Below, piece after piece: positions 45,721-57,173 of a DNA stretch of 64,000 nt. The DNA is from Fenollaria timonensis. Its GTDB lineage: Bacteria; Bacillota; Clostridia; Tissierellales; Peptoniphilaceae. The translations under genes and the position numbers were made by a program. Location: positions 699,600 to 763,599 of the forward strand of contig NZ_LN898230.1 in assembly GCF_001457835.1 (NCBI RefSeq), read 5' to 3'. Each line of letters begins with the position of its first letter. Position 1 is the stretch's first letter. The notes beneath the pieces are model-generated. The model was not told where the DNA came from. It made no database searches and saw nothing but the letters and a program-made list of their open reading frames with translations.

Positions 45721-48700
45721 TTATTCATATGCTTTTAAAGCTCCAACCATATCTGTAGTCTTTAACTTTTTATGAACTATAATCATAACCATGAAGATAA
45801 ATACATATGTTAAAGCTGCAGAAATAACATAGTTATACCACATAATGTGCGATACTAGTTGAATGTTCATAGGCGTAATATATTCAAGAATTAAATTATT
45901 TAATCCAATACCGCCTAAGAAGCCCAAAAGTATTCCCAGTGTTGATAAAAGTATCGTTTCTCTATATACATAGCTTGTTAGTTCGCGCGGATAAAAACCA
46001 AGAACTTTTAGTGTAGCTATCTCTCTAATTCTTTCAGATATATTAACACTATTTAAATTATATAATACTACAAAGGCTAGAGTCGCTGATACAAACAATA
46101 TAAGTATTATAACATATGTTAAGTTTGATAACCAGTCTTTAGCTATGTTTATAGTTTTGAATACATTAAACACATACATTACACTGTCAATTTTTGAAAT
46201 ATCTTTTGTGAAATTGTCTTTGACTTTAACGTCATTACTGTTTAATTTAATTATATCTGAATTATAATCATAATCTTTCTTGAATACTTCTTCATAATAA
46301 GTCTTTGAAACATAGGCATAATGTCCTAAGTAGTTTTCATTTATAGCCCTTACTTTCATTTTGAAGTAATTATTATATGAATCTCTTAGTTCTATCTCAT
46401 CGCCTACGTTTTTACCTAAAGAGTCTAATAGCTTTTTATTAACAATAACTCCATCGTCTGGGATTATCATTTCACCATTGTTATTTAAGTGAACATACTC
46501 AGAAAACTTTTCGTTGTCATCAATAGCCATAAGTATAACGTTTTGATCTGGTATATCAACGGTATCTGCTATTAAATTCTCTGTTCTTATAGACATTTTG
46601 TTTTTAATTTCTTCATTATTATTTACAAAATCGTCATAATCTTTCAATTTATTCTTAGAAAAATCTTTATCATAATTTACAATTACGTCATAATCAAATA
46701 TTTTTCCATATTGTCTATCAATTACTTGAGCTACTGATCCTTTTAATGCAAAACCGAAGAATAAAAGGCTCATGCAACCCGCAACTCCTAGCAAGGTCAT
46801 AAACATTCTTGACTTATATCTAAATGTATTTCTAAATGTTACTTTGTATAGGAAGCTTAATCTCTTCCATATAAATGGTATTTTCTCTAAGAATATCTTT
46901 GATCCTGCCTTCGGTGCCCTAGGTCTCATAAGTTCGCTAGAGTTATGTTTCAAATGCTTTGATAAAACTATGCTTACTGGAACCACTATTGAAAAGTACG
47001 AGATAAATGCACTGATTAGTGGGAAAGTCACATTAAAATATGCTATTGGCTTTTTAAGTGTAAATGATGCTGAATATGTTTTAAATACCATATTTGTTAA
47101 TATGCTTTGTCCTAGTGCTATGCCTATGAATACTCCTAATGTTGTCGCTACAAAGCCATAGAATAAATACTTCTTATATATATCAAAGTTATTGTAACCA
47201 AGTGCTTTGAAGGTACCAATTTGAGTTCTTCTTTCTTCTGCCATACGCATAAGTGCAGTTAGTGCAACAATTGAAGCGATTAAGAAGAAAAATGCTGGAA
47301 AGACTAAGGCTAGTATATCCATTCTATAACCTGAGTCGTAGAACAATTGTAGACCTTCGATATTTTCTCTATCTAAGATATTAAATGTTGGTCTCTTCAT
47401 GTTTTTAAGGACTCTTTTTGCTTCATCTAGGTCGCTCTTGGCGTCCTTTATCTTTTTATCTGCCTTTATCTTTTCTGAATCATATTTTTCGATTCCGTCA
47501 TCATATTCTTTTTGTCCATCAGAAATTTTCTTATTAGCATCATTAAGTTCTCTAAGTCCAGAAGCCTTCTTGTCCTCAAACTCTTTAAGACCGGTGTTGT
47601 ACTTTTCTAAGCCGTCGTTATATTTATCAAAGCCTTCGTTAAGCTTAATCATGCCTTCATCGTATTTAGCTTTGTTTTCAATATAAGTTATTTCTAGCTT
47701 ATCAATATTTTCTTTTAATTCATCTAATTGCGCTTTTGCCTTATCTAGCTCTTCTTTGCCTTTTTTGAACTCTTCAGCTTTATCTGCTGGTATACTTGCT
47801 TCTGGAATTCCAGCCATAGCCTCTACAGCTTTGTCAAATTCTTCCTTTTTAGCAGTATACTCAATCATAGAGCTTTCATAAGTATCTTTTAGTTCATCTA
47901 ATTTAGTCTTTAATTCATCTATTTGGACTTTAGCATCATCTAGATTGCTTTTGTTTTCATCTAGTGTGATTTTGCTATCTTCTAATTCTTTTTTACTGTC
48001 AGCAAGCTTTTTCTCAGCTTCACTTATTGAGTCATTGTATTTCTTTTGACCGTCTTTATAAGATTTATTAGCCTCATCTAATTTTTTCTTTGCATCATCA
48101 AGCTCTTTTTTAGCGTCAGCAAGCTTTTTCTCAGCATCTGTTATCTTGTCATCAGCATCATCAATTTCTTCTCTAATATCGGCTTTTATGCTCTCGAATT
48201 TTTCTATAGATCTCTCATTAAAAGCTGCTATTAAATCTCTTCTGTTTTCTCCGACTATATTTTTATATTCTTTATCTGTTGTCTTTAATCCATCTGTCCC
48301 ATCAATAATAATTCTTGCTTTGCTCTCATCAGTATCATTAAAAGCATCTTTAAGAACATATGCAAAAGAATCATAATCTCCTAAGCCCTTCTTGCTAGTG
48401 CCTTTCATTACTGTAGACATATTCTCAGGAGAAATAACTTTACCAACTACTTTGAATTTGTAATTCTTAAGTATCTTCTTGTTCTCAAACTCAAATTTGG
48501 ATTTTTTACTATCAAATTCTATAGTATCTCCAATATTAAAAGAATGTTTTATAGGGTATGCATCGACAAGTATCTCATCGTTCTTCTCTGGTAACCTGCC
48601 CTCAACAAGTTTAGGCATAGAAATTCTCTCAGGAAGTGACTCAAGATTAATTATTGTTTCGCTTCCCTTCTCAAGAACGTCCTCACTATAGACATACTCT

Positions 48701-48957
48701 ATGTTTTTAATATCTACTACAGATTTAATAATTTCTTTATCTTTATCCTCTAATGAAAATTGTGAGTTTAGATAAATATCCGCAAGATTTGACTCATCAA
48801 TAAAAGTATCTGCTGTTTTTCTCATAAGAGGACCCACAGACTTTAGGCCAGTGTAGACAAATACTCCTAACGTGATTAAAAGAACTATAGAAATGAATCT
48901 GCCTGGAGAATTTTTAATTTCTCTAAATATATCTTTCCATAAAGCAGTTTTTTTCAT
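45721..48957 (-). CDS. FtsX-like ABC transporter permease with long extracellular coiled coil
   Basis: 1078 residues. An N-terminal membrane helix (about 20-40), a large extracytoplasmic part containing a heptad-rich Lys/Glu/Asp/Leu coiled coil (about 255-520, repeats such as AEKKLADAKKELDDAKKKLD), then three FtsX helices (about 550-660), a second helix and extracellular part, and three C-terminal helices. This two-module FtsX architecture with a coiled-coil hook occurs in Gram-positive exporters or cell-wall-hydrolase regulators. Partner ATPase is the next upstream gene. Substrate unknown. Unusually, it lies only 9 bp before the ATP synthase genes. Confidence 0.88.
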   Translation of the reverse strand: MKKTALWKDIFREIKNSPGRFISIVLLITLGVFVYTGLKSVGPLMRKTADTFIDESNLADIYLNSQFSLEDKDKEIIKSVVDIKNIEYVYSEDVLEKGSETIINLESLPERISMPKLVEGRLPEKNDEILVDAYPIKHSFNIGDTIEFDSKKSKFEFENKKILKNYKFKVVGKVISPENMSTVMKGTSKKGLGDYDSFAYVLKDAFNDTDESKARIIIDGTDGLKTTDKEYKNIVGENRRDLIAAFNERSIEKFESIKADIREEIDDADDKITDAEKKLADAKKELDDAKKKLDEANKSYKDGQKKYNDSISEAEKKLADSKKELEDSKITLDENKSNLDDAKVQIDELKTKLDELKDTYESSMIEYTAKKEEFDKAVEAMAGIPEASIPADKAEEFKKGKEELDKAKAQLDELKENIDKLEITYIENKAKYDEGMIKLNEGFDKYNDGLEKYNTGLKEFEDKKASGLRELNDANKKISDGQKEYDDGIEKYDSEKIKADKKIKDAKSDLDEAKRVLKNMKRPTFNILDRENIEGLQLFYDSGYRMDILALVFPAFFFLIASIVALTALMRMAEERRTQIGTFKALGYNNFDIYKKYLFYGFVATTLGVFIGIALGQSILTNMVFKTYSASFTLKKPIAYFNVTFPLISAFISYFSIVVPVSIVLSKHLKHNSSELMRPRAPKAGSKIFLEKIPFIWKRLSFLYKVTFRNTFRYKSRMFMTLLGVAGCMSLLFFGFALKGSVAQVIDRQYGKIFDYDVIVNYDKDFSKNKLKDYDDFVNNNEEIKNKMSIRTENLIADTVDIPDQNVILMAIDDNEKFSEYVHLNNNGEMIIPDDGVIVNKKLLDSLGKNVGDEIELRDSYNNYFKMKVRAINENYLGHYAYVSKTYYEEVFKKDYDYNSDIIKLNSNDVKVKDNFTKDISKIDSVMYVFNVFKTINIAKDWLSNLTYVIILILFVSATLAFVVLYNLNSVNISERIREIATLKVLGFYPRELTSYVYRETILLSTLGILLGFLGGIGLNNLILEYITPMNIQLVSHIMWYNYVISAALTYVFIFMVMIIVHKKLKTTDMVGALKAYE

Positions 48958-48964
48958 AAAATCA

Positions 48965-49663
48965 CTACCATTCTATCTCATCTATAGATTGAATATTATC
49001 ATTAACAAAGACGTTTCTAACCTTTGAGTCGTTAATCTCTATAACTCTATTAGCTATTGGGGCGATGGCTTTGTTGTGAGTAATAATAACTACCGTATTA
49101 CCGTCCTCCAAGCTCCTGCTTTGCAATAGCTTAAGTATCTTCTTACCTGTATGATAATCCAATGCTCCTGTTGGTTCATCACATAACAATAGTTTTGGAT
49201 TTTTTGCTATGGCTCTCGCTATAGCAACTCTTTGTTGCTCGCCACCAGAAATTTGTGATGGGAAGTTATTTGCTCTGTCTTCAAGACCTACATCTATTAG
49301 AACTTGCATTGGATCAATTGCGTCCTTAACTATTTGGCTAGCTAATTCAACATTTTCAAGGCAAGTTAAGTTTTGAACTAGATTATAGAATTGAAATACA
49401 AAGCCTATATCGTATCTTCTGTAAGTGGTAAGTTCTTTTTCATTGTATTTTTGTATGTCTTTGCCATCGATAATTATCTCACCTTCATCAGCTGTATCCA
49501 TGCCTCCAATAATATTTAATAGAGTTGATTTACCAGCTCCGGATGGACCAACTATGACAACCAATTCACCTTTATTAAATGAAAAATTGATATCGTTATT
49601 AGCAACTATAGTGCTGTCACCCATTTGATATCTTTTATACATATGTTTTACTTCTACAAACAT
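48965..49663 (-). CDS. ABC transporter ATP-binding protein (LolD/MacB type)
   Basis: 232 residues. Walker [10 protein letters not shown] is at about 39-47, Q-loop [12 protein letters not shown] near 89, signature [15 protein letters not shown] near 140, Walker [13 protein letters not shown] near 161, and the H-loop ITHNKA near 199. The type that pairs with FtsX-like permeases; its partner gene follows after 7 bp. The upstream nfnB gene ends... starts its own frame 23 bp away, so co-transcription with nfnAB is likely. Confidence 0.93.
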   Translation of the reverse strand: MFVEVKHMYKRYQMGDSTIVANNDINFSFNKGELVVIVGPSGAGKSTLLNIIGGMDTADEGEIIIDGKDIQKYNEKELTTYRRYDIGFVFQFYNLVQNLTCLENVELASQIVKDAIDPMQVLIDVGLEDRANNFPSQISGGEQQRVAIARAIAKNPKLLLCDEPTGALDYHTGKKILKLLQSRSLEDGNTVVIITHNKAIAPIANRVIEINDSKVRNVFVNDNIQSIDEIEW

Positions 49664-49686
49664 TTTCTCACCACTACCTTAAATAA

Positions 49687-51060
49687 TTACTTTGAAAGCG
49701 CCTCATCAATAGCCTTGGCAGCTCTTTTACCCGCTCCCATGGCTTCAATAACTGTTGCACTTCCAGTTACTACGTCTCCACCAGCATATATATAGTCACG
49801 TGAAGTTTTTTCTTCTTCATTAACAATTATGCCGCCCTTTTCATTAAATTTGATTCCAGTACTTGTTTCTTTTATAAGTGGATTTGGTCTTGTGCCTAGT
49901 GCCATGATTACAACGTCAGCTTCTATCTCAAATTCTGAGCCTTCAATCATAACTGGTCTTTGTCTACCAGATGCATCAGCTTCGCCAAGCTCCATCTTTA
50001 CACATTTTACTTTATTAACATCGCCGTTTTCATCAGCTAAAATTTCTACTGGATTTGACAAGAACATAAAATTGATGCCTTCTTCTTTTGCATTTTCAAT
50101 CTCTTCTCTACGAGCAGGCATGTCCTTATCTTCTCTTCTGTAAACAACTGTTACATTCGATCCAAAACGTCTTGCTGTTCTAGCAGCGTCCATTGCAACG
50201 TTTCCTGCACCTACTACAACTGTGTTAACACCTACTCTTATAGGTGTAGCAGTATCTTCTAGATATGCTTTCATTAAGTTTGTTCTTGTTAAATATTCAT
50301 TTGCTGAGAAAACACCGTTGTAATTTTCGCCTGGAATGTTCATAAATACAGGAAGTCCAGCTCCTGTGCCAATAAATACAGCATCGTATTCATCCATAAG
50401 CTCATCAACCGTAACTGTTCTGCCAACAATTGTGTTTAGCTTAATCTTAACTCCTAATGACTTAATATTTTCAATTTCTTTCTTTACAACTTCGTCCTTT
50501 GGTAGTCTAAACTCAGGTATTCCGTATGTTAATACTCCACCCGCTTCATGAAGTGATTCAAGCATAGTAACATCGTACCCAAGCTTTGCTAAATCTGCTG
50601 AGCAAGTGATTCCAGAAGGTCCACTTCCTACTACAGCTACCTTTTTCCCATTATTTTCAGCGTTCTTAGTAAGTCTTATGCCGTGCTTTAATGCGTAATC
50701 ACCAGCATATCTCTCTAATTTACCTATAGCAATAGCTTCGCCTTTCTTGCCTAAAACACAAGTCATTTCGCATTGATCTTCTTGTGGGCAAACTCTTCCG
50801 CAAACTGCTGGTAATGTTGTATAATTAAATAAAACTTCAGCAGCTTCCTTTGGCTTATTATCAGCAAGTTTTTGAATAAATGAAGGTATATTAATATTTA
50901 CTGGACACATCTTCACACATTGAGGATTTTTACATTGAAGACATCTTTTTGCTTCTAAAATGCATTCTTCTTCTGTGTATCCATAACAAACTTCATCAAA
51001 ATTATTGATTCTTTCATTAGGATCTTGATATTTTATTTCAGTTCTTTTAAATCTATCCAT
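49687..51060 (-). CDS. nfnB: NfnB, large subunit of NADH-dependent ferredoxin:NADP+ oxidoreductase (GltD-like)
   Basis: 457-residue GltD/SudA-type flavoprotein. N-terminal cysteine clusters (CLQCKNPQCVKMCPVN near 41-56; VCGRVCPQEDQCEMTC near 89) hold two [4Fe-4S] centres. The FAD-binding VAVVGSGPSGITCS is near 143 and the NADP-binding VVVGAGNVAMDAART near 279, with GGDVVTGSATVIEAMGAG at the C-terminus. Next to NfnA it should form the electron-bifurcating transhydrogenase. Annotation as glutamate synthase small chain is the common alternative, but no GltB is present. The ATG overlaps the nfnA stop. Confidence 0.87.
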   Translation of the reverse strand: MDRFKRTEIKYQDPNERINNFDEVCYGYTEEECILEAKRCLQCKNPQCVKMCPVNINIPSFIQKLADNKPKEAAEVLFNYTTLPAVCGRVCPQEDQCEMTCVLGKKGEAIAIGKLERYAGDYALKHGIRLTKNAENNGKKVAVVGSGPSGITCSADLAKLGYDVTMLESLHEAGGVLTYGIPEFRLPKDEVVKKEIENIKSLGVKIKLNTIVGRTVTVDELMDEYDAVFIGTGAGLPVFMNIPGENYNGVFSANEYLTRTNLMKAYLEDTATPIRVGVNTVVVGAGNVAMDAARTARRFGSNVTVVYRREDKDMPARREEIENAKEEGINFMFLSNPVEILADENGDVNKVKCVKMELGEADASGRQRPVMIEGSEFEIEADVVIMALGTRPNPLIKETSTGIKFNEKGGIIVNEEEKTSRDYIYAGGDVVTGSATVIEAMGAGKRAAKAIDEALSK

Positions 51061-51920
51061 TATCTCAATCCTCCTATTAAGTTACAGAAGTGTTTACCTT
51101 CTTTTTCTATCTTAGAATATTGTCTTGACCTTCTTAAGGCTTCGTTCCAGTCAATTAAGTGACCGTCAAATTCAGGTCCATCAACACAGGCAAAAACAGT
51201 TTTTCCGTCAACAGTTAATCTGCATGCACCGCACATACCGCTACCATCTACCATGATGGTGTTCATTGAAACTATAGTTTTTATATTGTGTTCTTTTGTT
51301 TTTAAACAAGCGAACTTCATCATTATCATAGGTCCAACAACTATCGCATAAGTATATTTTTTGCCTTTATTTGAAATTAAATCTTCTAAACAATCAGTTA
51401 TAAGACCGCTAAAACCATATGAGCCGTCATCTGTTGCTACATAAACGTTCTTAGCAACCTTTTTCATCTCATCTTCAAGTATAATTAACTCCTTGTTTCT
51501 TGCAGCGATTATAACGTCAACATCAACGCCATGATCGTGCATCCACTTAACTTGTGGATAAACAGCTGCAGTTCCTAAACCACCTGCTAGGAATATAATT
51601 GATTCTTTTTTTAATTCTTCTAATGGAATATTGATAAAATCACTTGGTCTGCCAAGTGGACCAGAAACATCCTTTAAAGTGTCGCCTACATTAAGCTCAC
51701 CAAGCTTTTGTGTAGTCGAGCCAATTTTTTGAACAGCTATCATAACTGTTCCTTCTTCAGGATTGCTATCGCATATTGTAAGAGGTAGCCTTTCTGACTT
51801 TTCGTCGATTATAATAATTAAAAATTGTCCAGGTTCTGCTTTTCTAGCAATGTCTGGAGCTTTTATGTACATAAGAAATGTATTTAAAGCAATATCTTTT
51901 TTCTCTGTAATTTCGTACAC
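51060..51920 (-). CDS. nfnA: NfnA, small subunit of NADH-dependent ferredoxin:NADP+ oxidoreductase
   Basis: 286-residue ferredoxin reductase-like subunit. FAD-binding RLPLTICDSN near 54, NAD-binding IIFLAGGLGTAAVYPQV near 109-125, and a C-terminal [2Fe-2S] cluster with cysteines in DGSGMCGACRLTVDGKTVFAC (about 221-241). Homologous to PyrK and sulfide dehydrogenase beta. Adjacent nfnB supports the bifurcating complex that couples NADH and reduced ferredoxin to NADPH. A strong promoter and TAGGAGG precede it. Confidence 0.88.
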   Translation of the reverse strand: MYEITEKKDIALNTFLMYIKAPDIARKAEPGQFLIIIIDEKSERLPLTICDSNPEEGTVMIAVQKIGSTTQKLGELNVGDTLKDVSGPLGRPSDFINIPLEELKKESIIFLAGGLGTAAVYPQVKWMHDHGVDVDVIIAARNKELIILEDEMKKVAKNVYVATDDGSYGFSGLITDCLEDLISNKGKKYTYAIVVGPMIMMKFACLKTKEHNIKTIVSMNTIMVDGSGMCGACRLTVDGKTVFACVDGPEFDGHLIDWNEALRRSRQYSKIEKEGKHFCNLIGGLR

Positions 51921-51968
51921 TTTAAAAACCTCCTAAAAAAATAAATAAAATTACTCAAATATATCTAT

Positions 51969-51997
51969 ATAATATCATAAAACAATTAAATTTTCAA
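51969..51997 (-). promoter_or_regulatory. Promoter of the nfnAB-ABC-atp gene run
   Basis: Minus-strand TTGAAA (51992-51997), 17-bp spacer, TATTAT (51969-51974) preceded by TGA. It is the only strong promoter I see upstream of the run down to atpC. Confidence 0.75.
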
Positions 51998-52010
51998 TAT
52001 TTATAAGCAA

Positions 52011-52033
52011 ATAGGCCCATGTTTATGAGCCTA
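52011..52033 (-). terminator. Weak terminator-like hairpin after the DUF2812-like gene
   Basis: TAGGC/GCCTA arms with CAT/ATG pairing inside form a short stem. The following minus-strand tract (TATTTGCTTAT) is only moderately T-rich. Confidence 0.45.
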
Positions 52034-52047
52034 ATTATCTTATTAAT

Positions 52048-52662
52048 TTACTTCTTATTTTTACTTCTTAAAAATCTATTCTTTTTGAAGTTTAAGAATA
52101 GGATAAATATCAAGATCAATACTTCAACAGCCATCAGCACTTGTACGAAGAGCTTATTTTGTTCAAATGTTCCGCCAAAGACCCTAAAGTACGTTAATAG
52201 TAGTGGTATCATAAGTATTAGAGCTAATATAAGCTTGTTCTCCATCTGTCTTTTGTAATAATAAAGATTGTCATCTTCGCCTAATATCTCCTCTATGCTC
52301 TCTCCTACTTTTGGTTTCATAAGTACATAGATGTGTGTTGCAAATAAACTTGCCTTGTAGCTAATGTCTTGTGAGTTACTATCAAATGTAGCCGCCATAA
52401 ACGAGAACAAAGAAATTTGAGAAGCGCTTATAGGATATTGAAAAATCTCAATATCCTTTTTTCTAGCATAGGTTAAAAACGACTTAACGTCCTTTTCAGG
52501 TCCTTTGAAGTAATATACCTTGTACTCATATTTAGATTCAGTTTTATCAAAATAAAAGTATGAGCCTCTTAAATTGTTCAGCTTATAATTTTCTTCTCCT
52601 ACTTTATTTAGCCATTTCTCCAAAGAATAAATAGGATCTAAAAACTTTTTATATTTTTTCAC
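52048..52662 (-). CDS. DUF2812-like membrane protein
   Basis: 204 residues. The soluble N-terminal half (about 1-130) has the pattern LEKWLNKVGEENYKLNNLRG, YFYFDKTE and YKVYYFKG that I associate with DUF2812. Two membrane helices follow (about 143-162 and 172-192) and a basic tail (NFKKNRFLRSKNKK). It overlaps the brnQ stop by one base and is probably co-expressed with it. No function is known; DUF2812 proteins are often near PadR regulators, which is not the case directly here. Confidence 0.6.
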   Translation of the reverse strand: MKKYKKFLDPIYSLEKWLNKVGEENYKLNNLRGSYFYFDKTESKYEYKVYYFKGPEKDVKSFLTYARKKDIEIFQYPISASQISLFSFMAATFDSNSQDISYKASLFATHIYVLMKPKVGESIEEILGEDDNLYYYKRQMENKLILALILMIPLLLTYFRVFGGTFEQNKLFVQVLMAVEVLILIFILFLNFKKNRFLRSKNKK

Positions 52663-53981
52663 TAAATAACACCCTTTTGATTATTATTATCTATCGCCAT
52701 TTCCAGTACTATAAAGGCAAAGCCAAAGACTATGGCTGGTATTACCCAGGCAAAACCTTCTGATCCTAGTGGGATTCTATCTAAAAAGCTTCTTATATTT
52801 TTAAAATCGCCAATATTAGCAACAGTATCTAACAAGCTTGCCATAAATGCTCCAAGTGTAGCTCCTTTATATATAGCTTTGTATTTTATTTTACTATCAA
52901 ATATATTTAATAAAATGATTACAATAGCAACTGGATATAAGACTGAAAGTATTGGTCCTGAGAATGTTATTATTGAGTCAACTCCGTTTGTTGCGATTAT
53001 TCCGCTAAATAAACAAGTGAATATAACTATAGACTTGTATGTTAATTTGCCATGTGTAAGATCTGAGAAGAACTCTCCAGCTGTTGCTGTAAGGCCTATA
53101 GATGTTGTTAAGCAAGCTAAAGCTACTGTTAAAGCTAAAGCTGCTGTTCCATATTGACCCATAATCTTATTTACCATGAAAATTAAGTTAGCTACTCTAT
53201 TTGGGCTTTCTGGATCAATAGTGAAATAAGCACTGCCAGTTCCGCCGATGTAAACTAGTCCGCCATAAACAAAAGCTAAACAAAAGGCTGCTATGATGCC
53301 AGATATAACTGTCATTCTAAACATGTCTTTTTGACTAGTATAGCCTCTTTTCTTAACACTGTTAATTACAATAGTCGCCATAATTATTGAGCCTATGGCA
53401 TCCATTGTTTGATAACCTTCTTTAAAGCCTTTAACAAAATTTTGTGTACTTCCTGTATTTTTTGGTACACCTATTGGCTTAACTATTGAAGAAATAATAA
53501 TTGTAAATAGTATAACTAATAGTATTGGTGTAAGTATCGAACCTATCTTGTCAACAACTTTTGATTGATTTAATGTAAAAAATAATGTCAATCCAAAAAA
53601 GATTATAGATACTAGTATCGGGCTAACATTACCAAATAGTGGTTGAACAGCTATCTCATATGTAGTGGCGCATGTCCTAGGTATCGCTAATAAAGGTCCT
53701 ATGCATATCATAATTAATGAGCCAAATAAAATTGAGAAAGTTTTATTTACTTTGCCTGCAACATCTTCAAGTCTTCCTCCTGCCTTTGCCGATGCTACAA
53801 CTCCAAGTATTGGTAGTCCTATGCCTGTCATCATAAAGCCAATCATTGCTTTGAACCATTGATCTCCTGCTATGGCTCCTAATGTCGGCGGGAAAATTAA
53901 GTTTCCTGCACCTAAGAACATCGCAAATAATGCAAAGCCTACTACCATTGTGTCGATGATTTGTTTTCTTTTCACTTCCAT
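52662..53981 (-). CDS. brnQ: Branched-chain amino acid carrier BrnQ (LIV-II, Na+ symporter)
   Basis: 439-residue permease with about 12 helices. The signature MFLGAGNLIFPPTLGAIAGD is near 20-39, and an MTGIGLPILGVVASAKAGG segment near 50. The LIV-II family imports leucine, isoleucine and valine with Na+, which fits an amino-acid fermenter with a Na+-type ATP synthase. The first ATG directly abuts GGAGGG; a GTG two codons later (53975) has the normal 6-nt spacing and may be the true start. Confidence 0.93.
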   Translation of the reverse strand: MEVKRKQIIDTMVVGFALFAMFLGAGNLIFPPTLGAIAGDQWFKAMIGFMMTGIGLPILGVVASAKAGGRLEDVAGKVNKTFSILFGSLIMICIGPLLAIPRTCATTYEIAVQPLFGNVSPILVSIIFFGLTLFFTLNQSKVVDKIGSILTPILLVILFTIIISSIVKPIGVPKNTGSTQNFVKGFKEGYQTMDAIGSIIMATIVINSVKKRGYTSQKDMFRMTVISGIIAAFCLAFVYGGLVYIGGTGSAYFTIDPESPNRVANLIFMVNKIMGQYGTAALALTVALACLTTSIGLTATAGEFFSDLTHGKLTYKSIVIFTCLFSGIIATNGVDSIITFSGPILSVLYPVAIVIILLNIFDSKIKYKAIYKGATLGAFMASLLDTVANIGDFKNIRSFLDRIPLGSEGFAWVIPAIVFGFAFIVLEMAIDNNNQKGVI

Positions 53982-53999
53982 CCCTCCATTACCATAGAC

Positions 54000-54028
54000 A
54001 TTATACTATATCCCCGAGCTAAAGTAAA
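54000..54028 (-). promoter_or_regulatory. Promoter of brnQ
   Basis: Minus-strand TTTACT (54023-54028), 17-bp spacer, TATAAT (54000-54005). The start would be about 10-15 bases before the ribosome-binding site. Confidence 0.6.
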
Positions 54029-54163
54029 TATATTTTTAAGATTTTGTAACGTTTTAAAGTATTATTAGCAGCACTGTTAGGTGCATTTAAATAGCAGTGA
54101 TAAAGCAGCGATGATGAAGAATGATTTATCTATCTTGATATAAGCATCAAATGTAAGTTTAAG

Positions 54164-54198
54164 CAAAAAAATAACTCACAGCCTGAGCCATGAGTTAT
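54164..54198 (-). terminator. Terminator of groESL
   Basis: ATAACTCA (54171-54178) pairs with TGAGTTAT (54191-54198), followed on the minus strand by a run of seven T residues. Confidence 0.9.
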
Positions 54199-54220
54199 TC
54201 TATACTTTATTTAATTGATT

Positions 54221-56142
<1,922 letters not shown>

Positions 56143-56180
56143 AATCTATTCCTCCTTATAATATTGTTAATATTTTCTTG

Positions 56181-56207
56181 TTAGCACTCGTCTCTATTGA
56201 GTGCTAA
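56181..56207. promoter_or_regulatory. CIRCE operator (HrcA binding site) of groESL
   Basis: TTAGCACTC (56181-56189), nine bases, GAGTGCTAA (56199-56207): a perfect match to the CIRCE consensus. The HrcA repressor binds it, so groESL is heat-inducible. The hrcA gene is not in this window. Confidence 0.98.
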
Positions 56208-56209
56208 CA

Positions 56210-56238
56210 ATTATATTGTAGTAAATATACCTCAAATA
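56210..56238 (-). promoter_or_regulatory. groESL promoter -10 region
   Basis: Minus-strand TATAAT (56210-56215) directly before CIRCE, placing transcription start inside the operator. The hexamer 17 bases upstream (TATTTG) is a poor -35 box. Confidence 0.6.
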
Positions 56239-56282
56239 TACAAGATAATATAATCGTATTTATTCATATTTATCATTATTAT

Positions 56283-57173
56283 TTATTTATTATCTTGCTC
56301 ATCCTCTTCTTTTTTCATCTTTTTATAATTTTCTCTCATGTAGTAAAAAAGATATTGCTGTGCATAGCCAGATAAATCGCCAAATCTTCTCATGCCATCC
56401 TCTTGTATAAGCTTCTTATTTCTCTCTTCTCCACCGTAGTATAGCTCTTCCATAACTCTCTTAACCCAAACATCGACTGGGAATGAATCAGTTCTACCTA
56501 GTCCAAAGAGTAATATGCATTGAAAGACTTTCTCGCCTATACCAGGCACTTCTAATAAAGTTTTTCTAATATCGTCTACGCTTCTTTCTTTAAGCTCTTC
56601 AAAATTTATTATACCCTCTTGAACCATTTTTGAAGCAATAACTATCCTTTCAGATCTAAAGCCAGCTCTTGCATACTCCTTTATGTCCTCAGGCTTTGCA
56701 TTAGACAGAGCCGCTGGACTCGGAAAAGCATAGTACTCTTCTTCATCAAATGGATTATTTAGCTTCTTTCCGTACATTTGAGATAGTTTCTTAATTGTAT
56801 TCTTAATGTTCTTAATTTGATTATTGGCACTTATAATAAAGGAAATATATGTCTCGAATGGATCCTGTTTAAGTATCCTCATTCCGCCGCCAAAGTCAAT
56901 AGCTTTTCTAATAACTTCATCATTAGCTGATAGCGTCTTCTTAATTGCATCGTAATCTGTATTTAAGTCAAAATAATTTAAGATGTCCTTTTCATCTTTA
57001 AAGTCACCCGCTATCTCTATAGCATCATCTATGGCACGTGCCTCTAAGACCATGTCCCTAAATATAAATCTATATGTTTCTTCATCTAGCTTTTTCCATC
57101 TGAATGCTTGGCCACACTCAAATATATGAGAAGGGACAAAGCTAGTCTGTCCCTTTAATATTATCTTATTCAT
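56283..57173 (-). CDS. ogg: OGG1-type 8-oxoguanine DNA glycosylase/AP lyase
   Basis: 296 residues. An N-terminal OGG_N domain (FECGQAFRWKKLDEETYRF near 18-36) and a helix-hairpin-helix GPD domain with LLEVPGIGEKVFQCILLFGLGRTDSFPVDVWVKR (about 208-240). The catalytic Lys (in GEKVFQC) and Asp (in FPVDVW) of bifunctional glycosylases are both present. It excises 8-oxoguanine opposite C. Last gene of the rex operon; its ATG overlaps the end of the ABC permease by 8 bp. Confidence 0.9.
   Translation of the reverse strand: MNKIILKGQTSFVPSHIFECGQAFRWKKLDEETYRFIFRDMVLEARAIDDAIEIAGDFKDEKDILNYFDLNTDYDAIKKTLSANDEVIRKAIDFGGGMRILKQDPFETYISFIISANNQIKNIKNTIKKLSQMYGKKLNNPFDEEEYYAFPSPAALSNAKPEDIKEYARAGFRSERIVIASKMVQEGIINFEELKERSVDDIRKTLLEVPGIGEKVFQCILLFGLGRTDSFPVDVWVKRVMEELYYGGEERNKKLIQEDGMRRFGDLSGYAQQYLFYYMRENYKKMKKEEDEQDNK

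Noticed and set aside
47399-47686. Plus-strand reading frames opposite the ABC permease, polC, groEL and similar genes
   Set aside because: They are mirror frames of strongly coding minus-strand genes, with no ribosome-binding sites or recognisable domains.
49687-51060. Glutamate synthase small subunit (GltD)
   Set aside because: No GltB is present, and adjacency to an NfnA-type subunit fits the bifurcating transhydrogenase better.
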